Of a DNA stretch of 64,000 bases, positions 1 to 12,178 are shown piece after piece. The notes under the pieces were generated by a model. The model made no database searches and was not told where the DNA came from. It saw only the letters and a program-made list of their open reading frames with translations. The position numbers and the translations under genes are program-made. The DNA lies in assembly GCA_018873245.2 (NCBI GenBank), contig JAEMBT020000009.1, positions 5,929,180-5,993,179 of the forward strand, read 5' to 3'. How positions within the stretch are numbered: position 1 is the stretch's first letter; every line of letters starts with the position of its first letter. The DNA comes from Archegozetes longisetosus. Taxonomy: Eukaryota; Arthropoda; Arachnida; Sarcoptiformes; Trhypochthoniidae.

Positions 1-18
1 TTTCTGAACTCACGAAAA
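1..18 (-). CDS. edge of an exon of a second IR gene (partial)
   Basis: The first 18 bases match the start of the IR exon at 12161-12178, and the similarity continues to the right into that exon's upstream intron. On the minus strand they follow a pyrimidine-rich tract ending in CAG and read F-R-E-F-R in the frame of C-R-E-F-R in the other copy. The rest of the exon and gene would lie left of the window. Only a few codons are visible, so the call depends on the flanking duplication. Confidence 0.35.
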
Positions 19-1610
19 CTGAAAAGGAATTGAGACTTAAGAATATTCATCCTTCATACCATCCAAAAAATTTTAATATTGTGTCCAGTAGTCCTTGTTT
101 ACTCCATAAGAAAACTTGATTTTTATCTTGTGAGCAGACTAAAAGTGAAACTTCAGTTTGTTATACAATATGTCCTTTTATCTTCTAAACCCAAATAAGG
201 TATTTTATAATTTGATATTTCAATCATATGTCAAATAAACTAGCGACTCAAAATTAGATACTTTGAATCAAACTTATAATAATCAAATTTAATATAATAG
301 GATTGATGTTCAAAAATAACAATTCAACACTTTGTAACATATGTTGAAAGTGCTGTCCATTATTTTCTAAGCAAAGCTTAGCCCCTTTAATTATATTTCT
401 GAAACTCTTAACAAAGTTTCGAAAGTTAAAATTTCTTTGATCAGAGCGATAATTAGTTAATATATACGTTTAATAAATAAAAATTGTCCCTTTTATTGTA
501 ACACCATCTTGTTACTTAACGTGTTTTTAGACAAAGTATAATAATTCCGTAACAATCTTTTGTTCGATTTATCTCAAACTTTATTCATAAGTGGCATTTG
601 ACCGATGCGTTATATTAAAGAAAAATCGCACTCGATATATGAGTTTAGAAAATAAAAGGACATGTTATAGTTTCTATCGATTCCCAATACTAAATACGAT
701 GAAAAAATCAATTTATTGATGGAAACACTCAGAAAAAAACAATTTGTTTGAGAAATCAATGATTAAGATAATTATTTTTCTATTAATTGAGAAATTAGAA
801 ACAAATTAATACCCAACCTCTTATATTTAGAAAAATCAATGAAACCTTTAATCCTTAGATTGAAAATACAGTACATTTGGTCTAGTGGATTCTTATTCAT
901 TATACATATTCCTTATATTACGCACTGCAAGGAGTGTTTCAAAAAATGATTTACTAAGTCTAGATTAGTTTTTTTTATTGAACTAAAACTTAGCTTTAAC
1001 ACTGAATAACACTAAACATATAAATCAATCGTGTAAGTATAAAATATTCTTCAGTTATTAATTTCAATATTAAAAGGTAGACCATAAAATTCTGACTACT
1101 GTTTGAATCAATAGATGGAATAAAGTAGATTTTACTCTTTCAAAACTCGTATGCTATTAATCAATTGCTGAATCATTCTCGAGAAAACGTCAGCAATTAG
1201 CGACCAGCGGATTGACCCAAAAGATTGATTCTACTTGGCTATCGAAAACATGGAATATCTGATAAAACAATCTTTTTCATTAAAACAAAGGACCTAACCA
1301 CATAAATACTCATAAACTAGTTAAATTTATCCTAGGAGACATCTAGTGTAAAGATAGGGACACATTTTAATACTAGTATTTATTAGTAATTTGCATTTAT
1401 TTTTGGTAAGTTCGTAGATTTTTTCCCTATTAGTACTCGATACTCTTGGCATAGCCCGCGAGATGAAATACGGTGCTCAACATATATCTAATGTTTTGTT
1501 TTTTATTTTAGTTACTTCAAATACTGAGATAATTATTCTAGTTTTTCTTTAACACACTATTGATTCCAACATTTGTTCTTATAATTATTTCTCACGAAGA
1601 GGTGATTGAA
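1..1610. repeat. segmental duplication, copy A (pairs with 12161-13650)
   Basis: This stretch aligns collinearly with 12161-13650. Shared landmarks include the run near 60-130 (with 12220-12290), the stretch containing 'cagtacatttggtct' near 868 (with 12894), and 'gatagggacacattttaata' near 1353 (with 13391). Copy B carries a 407-bp hAT MITE that copy A lacks, and copy A has about 65 bp near 1155-1220 missing from B. No coding exon was seen in either copy apart from the left edge. It is the 5' flank or intron of an IR gene that was duplicated together with it. Confidence 0.75.
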
Positions 1611-1639
1611 CTTAAGACGAATTTGCGTTGGATTAAATA

Positions 1640-2555
1640 AGAGGGGAGGCTAGCCCCCAATAGTAATTTGACCCACGGCATGACCCCAAAGGGGTATTGG
1701 TCGCAATCTATAGATCTATTCTTCCTGAACAAGGTTTAAATGAGTCATTTTTTTGAAAATTTAGCGCAGTTCGGCGCCAGAGGGCGCCAAACACATAAAA
1801 TTCGAAGTAACCGTATCCACTCCTGCTTCTCAGGTAAAATAAAATATTTCATATACATTTTATTAGATCTGAGTTTAGCGGGAGTGGATCAAATCATTGA
1901 GTACTGCTGCCAGTGTAGGAATGGGCTCAGGACTGTCGAATGCTGTGCACATGTCATGACAGTCCTGTGGTATCTCGGCATATCTCAATATTTAGAGGAG
2001 ATACCAAGGCCAGCGAAACATTTAAATGACTTTATGCTGACCTAGCCTATTCTGACTCAGCGATTAGATACATTGGCAGCTTTTAGTTTTAGACTTCATT
2101 TATTTTATACAGTATTTTTTACATTATTTTAGGCATTTTTTACTCTTTTGTACTTCATTTTTTGTTTTGTTTTATTGATTTAATATCACCTCTTCCTTAT
2201 TGTTTCATATATTTTTAATCATTTTGATCCTTCTACACTTGTTTTAATACAATATTTTTATCAATATTGGCTATGATTCGAATATTTTAAAAATTATTTT
2301 CTTATATATTGATTTCTCGAGATCGGGAATATCACCATTGGATTTCTCGTCCCCGAATTAGTCAGAATCGTCGTCTTATTTGCCTCAATCTGTTACTTGA
2401 AGTTTTAAACTTTGACGCTCTCTAGTGCCTAACTGCGCAAGAAATCTATAGGGGCAGGGGGTAATCAATGTTCAGGAGGGTCCCCTCTATCGATTGGCAT
2501 AGGTTATTTTCTGGGGTCATGGGTGGATCAAAATGAGCCTTCCTCTTTGACCCCA
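1640..2555 (+). mobile_element. non-autonomous TIR element carrying a SWIM zinc-finger fragment
   Basis: The left end (1640-1720) and the reverse complement of the right end (2480-2555) are degenerate inverted repeats. Both contain an AGGCT block, a TTTGA..CCAC block and a CATGACCCC block in the same order. The interior includes the SWIM-type reading frame at 1740-2045. SWIM zinc fingers are known from MULE-type transposases, so this is probably a MULE-like or related element deleted to about 0.9 kb. No convincing target-site duplication was found. Confidence 0.6.
1740..2045 (+). pseudogene. SWIM zinc-finger transposon protein fragment
   Basis: The 101-codon frame has no host-protein features. 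Its second half carries a SWIM pattern, C-x-C-x(n)-C-x-H, seen as C-Q-C then C-A-H, followed by VMTVLWYLG. The upstream residues resemble the strand-rich segment that precedes SWIM fingers in repetitive arthropod transposon proteins. A catalytic DDE domain is absent, so this is a C-terminal remnant inside the TIR element. The apparent start Met is probably only the end of the preserved frame. Function as a protein is unlikely. Confidence 0.6.
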
Positions 2556-2636
2556 ACTAACAAGCCAATAATATTATTTCAGCTATTAAAAATTACATCA
2601 AAGTCTTAAGCTTTTCATATAGTATACTCGAGAAGC

Positions 2637-3332
2637 ATTCATATTAGTATGTTCAATAAGTTCCTAGAATCAGAGAATCTACTGAATTTTTCAGACTTTT
2701 CTCAGTAAATTATTCAAATATAACCTAAATGAGGATAATTGAACTGACCCATCTTTTTCTACTAATTATCAAACAAATTTTTAAAATTCTCTTCTCCATT
2801 GAAAAAGAAGTAAACGGCAAGTGAGGGGACTTTTTGGATAAAAGCTTTCGTCATTTGATTAAAACTGCTCATAACTTGATGCTTATCTCCTGTTAACATA
2901 TTCACTATTCCTGCTTATTGTCTGATCTGGTTAATCAGGTTTTTTCTGATGAGATTATCGGAGGTGGATTCGAAAACATCACCGTAAAACCCAAGCCTAC
3001 AGTCGAAATCCTCTGAATGAGAGATCCAAGCAACCGGGTCAGTCAATTAGCTGAACATGTCAAAGTGTCAACTGGAAGATTGCATCGAGTTGTGTGAAAT
3101 AACCTCGACATGGTGGAGGTTTGTGTTAAGTCTGCCAAAATTTTTGTAATTTTCTCTCTTTGGAGAATTCATAAAAAGGAATGCATCAAATCTTCGACAA
3201 GTGGTAGAAACAGATGGATCAGGTCAACCATCATTATTTAGGTCATATTTGAATAATTTACTGAGAAAAATCTGAAAAATTCAGTGGTTTCTCTGATTCT
3301 AGGAACTTATTGAACATGCTAATATTTTTTAA
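2637..3332 (+). mobile_element. mariner-derived element with about 80-bp inverted ends
   Basis: 2639-2722 is repeated in inverted orientation at 3241-3331; both ends include 'gttcaataagttcctagaat' or a one-base variant. Between them, around 2940-3140 on the plus strand, a broken reading frame resembles the second helix-turn-helix of mariner transposases: V-S-Q-L-A-E-H-V-K-V-S-T-G-R-L-H-R-V-V, then N-N-L-D-M. In-frame stops and the lack of a DDE/D domain show it is internally deleted and dead. It is about 0.7 kb. Confidence 0.65.
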
Positions 3333-3875
3333 CATGCGTGTAATATATGATCCCTCTATCAATAAGATAAGTTTGTGTGCTTTAAGTACATTAAGGTTTC
3401 GTATAGTCTCTTATGACTCGAACTAAAAGCTTTTACTATTCTTAAATTCTTACACTAAAACCCATAGGAATTCAAGCTTTATCAAGAAAATTTTTATTAA
3501 CATAAAAAATACACTTTTTATTTTCAGTGAGATTTTATGTATTGAATGATCCCTGTTTTATAAAAACAAATGTGACGATACTGTGGAGAAATAATGTGAT
3601 TAGGATGTACTCTCTGATTCATGATCAGATATCCTGTTGACTGAATTAATGTATAAAATTCATACAATAATTCAGCTCAATATTAGTAAATCAACACTAA
3701 ATAATAGATTTTTAGATAAAATTTCACAAAGTCTTATGAGATAAAAGGTATGTTTTCTCGTTTAGATTATTTTTTCAATTAAAATACATTATTTGATATC
3801 AATTAAAGTTAAGATTATTCGAGTATCACTTTAATAAAAATATTAAAATTTTAATAGAAATTAAAATAAAGAATA

Positions 3876-4491
3876 ATGCCTAAATTTGTAAAATTGATCG
3901 AATATGGTGTGCGAAGACGAATTGCCATTGGAGATGAGAATATCGAACATGCAATGTATATTTGTAGAAAATGTTTATATATTGATGGAATAAGTTTTGA
4001 AATTGGTTTTAAAGGTCAAACCCGAATAAGTTTCCCTGGAACCCGATTAGATCCGGATAATTTTAAAATAGACGAAAGTTCGGGATGGCTTAGTGTAATG
4101 TGTATCAAATTTTTTCTAACGGAGTGTCGGGCCCATTGACAGATCTCGCGGAAGTTGAAATTCTGATCAACATGTCGGTTAAATTGAAAATTACATGATG
4201 CCATACGCTGAGCATTTTTCTCTAGATTTAAACCTATATATTCTTCAAGGTAATAGCAGAATTCATACTAGTTATCAGACACAAACATATTTAATACTTA
4301 GATTTAGAGTTGACCGAATCATCCCTCACACCCCGAAATCTCTCGACTGAAACCCTATTGAAAACTTATTTGGCTTTTTAAACAGATTCAAGAAAAAATA
4401 CACTAATTTATGACGATGAAGATCAATTATTGGACTTCAATGCAAAATGCGTGGCAGTCTTGGAGAAGAGAATTAAGCGTTACAAAATTTA
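3876..4491 (+). pseudogene. decayed Tc1-like transposase
   Basis: The region reads through several stops and frame changes as a Tc1/IS630-type DDE domain. Recognisable pieces in order are a strand-rich segment (3876-4130), M-M-P-Y-A-E-H-F near 4195-4220, S-R-I-H-T-S-Y near 4253 (matching the family's D-N-A-x-x-H region with its key residues lost), and N-P-I-E-N-L-F-G-F-L near 4353-4383, which is the canonical Tc1 motif around the last acidic residue. It ends at a TAG at about 4489-4491. The catalytic residues are incomplete, so it is inactive. Confidence 0.65.
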
Positions 4492-6729
4492 GCCCTTTCA
4501 ACGCTTAACAAATATTGTGAATAGGAAACAATGACATTGCAACTCTTTATTAACGATTTAATCATAAAAACATTACTAATTTATTCGAACAGAGTATAAA
4601 TAAAATATTTTTGTAAAATAAAATATAATAAATTTACAATTATAATGAGAAACAAATTATATAGTTTTATCTTTAAAAACCGGATAATTTCATTCATATT
4701 ATATGAATATTATATTACTATATGAACTATATAGTAATTATATGAACTAGTGGCTAATTGAATATCCTTTATAATTTTAGAAGAGTTTGAAAACTTTTAT
4801 ATTTAATACTACACGGATTCTTTACTAAAATTTTAGAAACTCAAATTAAAGACAAATTTTTCAGAGTGAGAGTTTGGCGTGTATTAAATTTCTAAAATAA
4901 ATTTGTTTCAATATAAACTAATTTAATCGACTACACATGTTAAACTTATTCTACACATTTTACCGGAGTGAAGAAAATTTTAAAACCTTTATTGATCATC
5001 TGAATACTGTTGAGGTAAATCTATAATAGAATAAAAATTGCGAGTTAGTATTGAATCTATATATCATTTTCTAGTTAATCTTCCAGCTATTATCGGATAT
5101 CTTGAACTACTATTTGAAAATATTTCACCATAATTTTGAAAAAACAAATACTTTTTCAAAAGCAGCTCAATATATCTAATCATTACTGAAATGTTTACTT
5201 GAAATTGATATTAAAATCTAACTTAGATTCAGACTTATTTGTGTATTGTTAATAGTATTGAAAATGTTAAAAAAGAACTCGAAAGTTTGTTTCATTTGCG
5301 TTAACTGTCGTGTAGACATAATTGTTTTTTTTAATTCTAATTAAGAATAAAAGAAAAAATAATACAAAACTTATTTTATGTTAAATAAATGCTTTAAAGA
5401 CATTATTAAATGATCTTTCATTGAGATTTTAGAAAGAGTTTCCGAAAATAAAACACAACTATGGGTTAACGTAACTTTCAAATTATATCGATAACCAAAT
5501 AAACAACTAATAATATCCGCAATCAATTCATAGTACTCGCGATTCTATTCGTTAGTAAAAGTATTGATAGAACATTATAAGCATCTAAATAATGAAGAAT
5601 ATTCTTTGTAATCGTTTCAAATAAAAAAAATTATAATTTCTGGCGTCTTCCTTTAAATGGAATAATTAGTGTCAAAACAAATTGATTATCACATGAAACC
5701 CTAGTTATGAATTTAATACTGCTCACACTTTCCATTGTATTTAAAAATAAATATAATATGAATTTGAAATTTAATTATAAATTTATTAAAAGAATTAAAA
5801 TCATTATTCCTTACGGGCTTTGTTTTTAGTCTAGGATGTATTCTAGGATGTCTTCAATCTAGGATGTATTTGTGATTCCAAATGAAGTTTATAGAAGTAT
5901 TTTTATGAATTCAAAGATTCCTTATTAATGAATGCAGTCATCGAATTGATTTTAATAATGAATGAAATAATGAACACGGAATAGAAAATAACGCCCCAAG
6001 ATAAAAAGTCATGAAAAGTAAATCTCCAAAGAAATTATTCTGTGAAACCACTAGATTAATGGGAATCAGAGTATAAATTAGTACAAGTAAATGTTTAGAC
6101 CAAAATTTATTGTAAATTAAAATATCAATATAGATATTATCGTGTTCTTCATCTTATTCCAATACGACTCTGGTGTTGATGAAAACTCTTTAATTGCATT
6201 CACTAGTTTGTTATTAGACGTTTTGAATTTGAGTTTACAATAATGGAGTAATAGAAAAAATCATAAAAAATTATTAATATTATCATTATTATAGTTGCTA
6301 TTCCGAATCCAAAAAGAAAAATAAAACTCAATATCCCATAAGTTATTATGTCTTAGTAATTCATAATAATTTACTAAAACTGTGATCTTTGTTAAAAAGT
6401 CTAAATATACAAGAATTCGAACTTCTAGCTCAATAAGATTGAAAATAACCTTTATTCTTTAAACAAATTTTCTAAAATAGTTTTGTCATACATCCTGATT
6501 GTAATCTCATTTTTAATCGTCTGGAAACTCTGATGACTTCAAGCCATCGAATGTCAATTTTTCCTTTACTATTGAAAAGTCTTGTAACAATAAATACTTA
6601 AACAAGAGTCACTGACAGTTTCAAATAAGAAAATTCAATTAAACCTCCCACATGTAGAAGTGAAAACAAATTTTTTCTGGGACTCTTCCATCCTCCACAT
6701 TGATCAAATTGATTAACATTTTCAGAATA
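4492..6729. other. AT-rich intergenic DNA, no gene seen
   Basis: No supported reading frame, transposon end or RNA gene. A short ATATGAA-type palindromic cluster lies at about 4690-4750, and 'ctaggatgta' recurs three times near 5831-5870. Nothing else stands out. Confidence 0.5.
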
Positions 6730-6936
6730 TTAATCACAAGTCAAATACTCATAGCGTTGGATTTGAGTTCCTGACTTCTTGATATCACTATCAAAATAGT
6801 TGTTGATATCATATCTATACATAATTCCGTATTTATAGAATGGTAAATCTATATCATCAATAACAAAATTGTTATCATTATTTTCGGACTCGTCGACTTC
6901 ATTTCTGGACACATGTTGATTTCGACTGTTTATCAT
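6730..6936 (-). CDS. unrecognised short reading frame (doubtful)
   Basis: A 68-codon frame starting at ATG and rich in Asn, Asp and Tyr, with no recognisable domain or signal peptide. It lies 1 kb downstream of the IR gene on the same strand. It might be a missed exon of a neighbouring gene, but no splice sites link it convincingly. It may also be chance in AT-rich DNA. Confidence 0.18.
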   Translation of the reverse strand: MINSRNQHVSRNEVDESENNDNNFVIDDIDLPFYKYGIMYRYDINNYFDSDIKKSGTQIQRYEYLTCD

Positions 6937-7915
6937 TATAAACTATTGAACAAAAAACTCTTCTTTCTATAAGATTCAGATTTTGAATATGAACAGTAAT
7001 AATCGATATTATAATTGCATTCAGCTATAGTTTAGCTCAGAAATAGAACTATTCATGACTTTACTAAGTTGATCAATTCGCTTAAGATCTCAATTATTCA
7101 GTTTAAACTAATTCATTTTCATTTTTTCCATTAACTCGAATTTTAAAAAGTTAATAAAAATTTTAATATAAAATGAAAAGTTTTTATCGTCTATTTGTAT
7201 TGATTGTAATACTGTGTAGTTTATGGTTGAAGTTCTCTTTACCTTTAGATCGTTATTCTTAGAACCCATAGAATAAAAAATTATCTTGCAAAATTCACTT
7301 ACATCTCCCATATTAATAATGAGTCTCAAAAGGAATAGTATCTAAAGAAACTGATAGTAATGTGTATTTTAACGAAACGGTCAAGTTATTCGATGAATAT
7401 GAGAATTATTATTTAAGTTTTATACAATTAACCTGAATATTATAAAGAAATATGCTTTAAATGCGTTGAAATAAAAGTCTCATTTAATATATCAACTTCA
7501 GTTTATTTTGGATATAGTGAACCGGTACAATTAAAAACGCTCTATATAACTGGGATTTAATACATAATATGAAACCGTTTATGAGAGAGAGAGAGATTGC
7601 AATGCATTATAGTTCATATTTAAAAGCGCTAACAAGTCTAGTAATAACTTACAAGTCAAGTATATAACTTTATGAATAAACATTCACTTAAATGTTAGAA
7701 CATTTTGATAGTACACTATATTATAGTGCTTTTTATACCAATCTCACACGCACAAACGCTTTCATATGGTCATTAGAAAAATATTATCCTCTTTTATCAA
7801 TGATTTCTTGGGACCTTTATTTATTTTGGATAAAGATATCTTTATTTTGATATATATTGAAGCGAAAACTTAAGCAAACAATTGATTCACTAAGTATTAT
7901 ATTTTCAAGTTCAGG
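6937..7915. other. IR 3' flank, no gene seen
   Basis: Downstream flank of the IR gene. It holds a short GA microsatellite at 7583-7596. A minus-strand frame at 7108-7329 shows no domain and is not supported as a gene. Confidence 0.45.
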
Positions 7916-10900
7916 TCAAATTCTTCTTATAGTGAGTACGAACGTTATTTTATAATGACCAGTGATAAGTCCTTTTAATGTAAGATATGAGAGCTCAGAA
8001 CAAAATATAGTAAAGCAGAGCGCAGAACCAGACGCTAAAAACACGAATAAATTTTTTAACATCACTGTAGTTATAATAATATCTTTCGATCCAACTGACG
8101 ATTGGTCGATATTGTAGGAAACGTAATATTGTTCTGCCTTTTTATAGCCATATAATTTATCAATGAGTCTCATTCTTGAATCCCAATAAATAGAAATTCC
8201 GGCTTCTACGGTGCGTTGAAAACTAAAAATAATTAAATGTAAAATTTTGAAAGAATTTTACTAAAAACGAGGTCGAAGTCAGGGCTATATAATTAGTATT
8301 GAAATGCATAACAAGTATTTATTTCCTTGAAATATTTCTTATATTTAAGACAAGTATTTACAACAGAAGTCTAAATATTTTATTCGATTGTTAGTTTCGC
8401 AGAAACCAGTTTAGCAGAATGGAATTTAAACTCAAGGTTTTATCAGAAACAGATCAAAATCAGTCTTATAACTGATTATCTCAAACCTGAACATCAGATT
8501 CTCTTCGTTCATTCATGCCTACCAAGTCAAAATTAAAAATTTAATTGAAATTTATTTAATAGCTTAAAAATAGTGAGAATAATTTGATAAAAATAAAGTG
8601 CAATTACATACTAGATTTTAAAAATTGATTTTCATAAATCTTTACATTTCGTTTTGAAAAGTTAAAAGATATTATCTTTAGCTTATTATCAGAGTTATCA
8701 GAAATATTTACTTGTACTTTTTAAAGTCGCCATACCACTGTTCGATATTTTGATTAAATTTTAAATAGAAAAATAGTTTAAAAACTGCTCTGAAAGATTG
8801 TACTTAGAAGATAAAAAAAGGTTTCTTAAATATAAAAATAAGTTGAAGAATAAATCATCTTTATTTGCAGTTATCTTGGATCCTAGACTTAATATTCAAT
8901 ATTTAAAAAACTCTTTGACAAGCACTGAATTTGAAGAACTCTAAACTTCATTGATTACTTCCAGCAATATTACAGTAAAAGTTCAGCTTAAATTAAGGAG
9001 GCTTTGAACGAAAATTCTTCACTGTTGCATTTATTTTATAAAAAGAGATAATTTACTGATTTTGAAGAAATAGAATGATGTTTTGAAACGTCTCAGGAAG
9101 GCTCAAAAGTTGATTTAATCAACTGATGGACAATTCATTAGTGCTCTTTCACTAGCCCCTACAAAATAGATTTCGATATTCTCAACATTCCTTCAATTAG
9201 TGTTCCGAGTGAGCAAATATTCTCAAAATCTGGAAATGATATAACTAAAAGGTGCATTAGATTATCAAAAGATTCAATTTAAGTAATCAGTGCACATACA
9301 GGTATTTAATATTAAAATTTTTAAACCAGCAGTAACTAACATGTATTCACTTCTATAATATCGTATTCAATTAAAAAATAATTTTTATTCAGTCTCTGTA
9401 CGATGAAAGCTAATATTTAGTACGTTCGCTCGCCACCGAGCGTCAAAAATTTGAGCGTTGAACATCAGTTCTTTAGATCAATAAAAATAATCCATATAAT
9501 ATTATGGGTGACATTTTATGGTGTTTACATGATAAACCATCGTACATTGCTCAGAACCAAAAGAAAAGTTTTTGGTTTTACAAAAACAACATGAAATGAG
9601 GTATTATTATTTACTTTAGTATCTCTTAATAGGGACATTATATACGAACACTCGAAATCTGAATTATTGAACTTACAAAGACAGACAGACACGAACAAAA
9701 TTGACAAGACTGAGTTTCTGATTAGCGGTATGAGTTGAAAATACTTACAGTTTATAAATCCTAGTTCGAGGCTCACTCATATATTTATTAATATAATATC
9801 CATTCAGAACCGATAAAATTTCTTCTTCAGCTTTTGCTACAATTTTGTGTGGATTCTGATCCATGATTCTGGTTATAGACAACCCATCTCTTAGATAAGC
9901 AGCTTCTTTATTGGCAACTTTCTCTATAATATCGCCCCTAATAATACCATTTTCCTATTATAGGAAAATTTGAAAATTAAATAAGTATTTGAATTGTATG
10001 TAATTTGAATATGTATATATGAGTCTTAACTCACATCATAGTCATCGATGAACTCAGTATTGTGGTATAACTCTTTCAAAACGTCTAGTCCAGGCACTCT
10101 TCTATTAAAACTTTCATAATAAGAAAATCTTCCTCCTATGATTGATATATTTGCTTGTTTCAACTCTTTGAAAGTATTAATTGTAGTCATTCTTTGATTT
10201 ACGATCGATGACAATATATTAGAAGAAATACAGAAAATTATTATTGATGAAATGAATGCCCAAATAGTGAGTAGAAAATTATGATTCGTTTTTTGACATT
10301 TATTCAAAAGATAACCATAAACCAATACTATTAATTCAATAATATTTGCATCTCTTGGTAATAGTCTTTTATTTGTAAAATTAGATACTATTTGAGTCAG
10401 AAATAAAACAATTGAAATAACTAGAACAGACAATACTATCAAAAGCCATATTATTGTTGAGAAGGTATGAGATAATTGACTAAATAGACCACTCTGACTG
10501 TAATATAAAGCACTCAAAATCGCGATTTGAACATCTCCTCTGATCCATGGACTGGTTGCAAACGATGCAAACCATTCTATTATTGATGATTGAGCTAAGA
10601 TCAAATCCAAATTCGGCTGTGTTGAAATGAAGAAAATGAATTAGTTTAATCTACTTTTATTAAATAAGAATTTGGCATAGGTTTTCAAAAAGGTTTCAAA
10701 ATGATATTCATGCTTGCGAATGATTACATCAGATGTTTATTCCTTAGGTTTATAAAAAGAATATGATGCCTTTTCTCTGTATCTTAGTGAATGTCTCTAT
10801 AGTTTAATGTGTCAAAAGTTTTGAAAGTCCAGTGCTTTATATTAAATGATTAAGTCAGTATCACATACAAGATTTAATATTATTAATAGAATTGATATAA

Positions 10901-12178
10901 AAGTCTTTTAAGCTACCTATCATAATAATTCGACTTAACCTATGTAAAGATATGGAAGTTTGTGAAACAGCGATAAGCTCAAACAAAAAATAAGTTTGTG
11001 ATCAAATCATAGAACAACTAAACTTAGGAATTCTTTTATCATGCATTCTTCAAATAGGAATAACTTATGGTTTAAATTTTGACAAATTCTCTAAAAATGT
11101 AGAATTTTTAAGTTTAAAAATCGATTAAAGTCACGAAGAAAATTGTGCTTTAAATTCGATCAGGTACAACACAATAAATTTGGGATATTGCACAATCATA
11201 AACTAATTGAAGCTTTGGATCTTTAACTATTACATCATCAATTCAGACTTCTTATAAACTATTATTGAATAGTTTTCTCAGTATAAATTTTTAAAACCCA
11301 AAAGTATTGAGGATACCCGAAAGTAATGTTGTAAATCAAATGTAAACGATATTTATGGTATATCTTCTTTCGTTTTCAAATGAATTTTATTTATTGATTT
11401 AAAGAACCGCTATTTAACATCAACTTTTTGATAAAAAAGTTTTTCAATTTTTTCAACAAAAAATCTGACGACAATTCTGAAAAGATCCATATACGACATT
11501 GAATGCTCTATTAGTTCTGTAAGGAAAGTAAGGCTGCAGAGGACACCAAAAACATTTGTGGTATTTATGAAGTTGTATTGGATATACACATATGCTAGCT
11601 TTGGTTCAAGAAATTCCGATCAGACGATGTTGACCTCTCGGATGATCATCGTTCGGGAAGACCGGTAGAGCTGGACAACGATCCTCTGAGGTCAGAGATT
11701 GAGTCAGACCCCGTCAAACCATCCAGCAATTGGCAGAAAAAGTTAATTCTTATTAATAGCTGAACTTAATAGCGGATTAACTTAATTAATATTTGTGTTT
11801 AATCAAATAAATGATATTTCTTTCCGGTACACCCAATACTTATATGACCCTAGATTTATAATTAAAACTGATTGATATACTCACATATACACCAAAAAGT
11901 TTTTGTGGGTTGTCCGTTAATTTGAGATAAGTTACGTTAAATTTTCCAAATTTTTTCGAAACCAATATATCAAAAAGTTCATTTTCGTAATAACATAATT
12001 TATTCTTAAATAAAACGTGTAAATTTAAAACTCTTAAGTGAAGCAAGTTTATTAAAAGTTTGTGAAACTCACGGTATCATAAAAAGGTATTCCACTCACT
12101 ACAATATTCTGCAATTGTACCTTTTCATTTATATCGTAGTAATCATAATAATGAGTTCCGTTTCTGAATTCACGACAA
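7916..12178 (-). CDS. ionotropic receptor (IR), 5' end not found
   Basis: Five exons on the minus strand: 12178-12073, 12004-11885, 10616-10035, 9954-9749 and 8222-7916. All joins are phase-consistent (2, 0, 0, 0, 2) with GT-AG borders. The product is a ligand-gated cation channel of the iGluR/IR family, probably chemosensory and in the dendritic membrane. The first two exons give S1-like ligand-binding sequence (E-L-F-D-I-L near its start). The 194-codon exon holds TM1 (TIIWLLIVLSVLVISIVLFL) and the pore/TM2 segment (W-A-F-I-S-S-I-I-I-F). The next exon gives S2. The last holds TM3 (V-M-L-K-N-L-F-V-F-L-A-S-G-S-A-L-C-F) and a short tail to a TGA. The phase-2 acceptor at 12178 requires at least one upstream exon, including the signal peptide, which I could not locate. 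The 1.26-kb and 1.53-kb introns contain transposon relics. The part seen is about 440 aa. Confidence 0.8.
8860..9285 (+). pseudogene. hAT transposase C-terminal relic in an IR intron
   Basis: Plus-strand reading in several pieces gives A-V-I-L-D-P-R-L-N near 8870, the conserved hAT 'DPR' block. Near 9175 it gives I-L-N-I-P-S-I-S-V-P-S-E-Q-I-F-S, the hAT dimerisation-domain signature, followed by K-R-C-I-R-L-S. Stops and frame changes lie between them. It sits antisense inside the intron 9748-8223 of the IR gene. No terminal repeats were recognised. Confidence 0.7.
11515..11745 (+). pseudogene. mariner transposase N-terminal relic in an IR intron
   Basis: In the plus direction this reads K-A-A-E-D-T-K-N-I-C-G-I-Y-E, then L-W-F-K-K-F-R-S-D-D, D-D-H-R-S-G-R-P-V-E, and a short tail. 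This is the helix-turn-helix segment typical of mariner transposases, including W-F-K-K-F-R-S and R-S-G-R-P. One stop (TAG at about 11594) interrupts it and the catalytic domain is missing. It lies antisense in the IR intron between 11885 and 10616. Confidence 0.7.
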
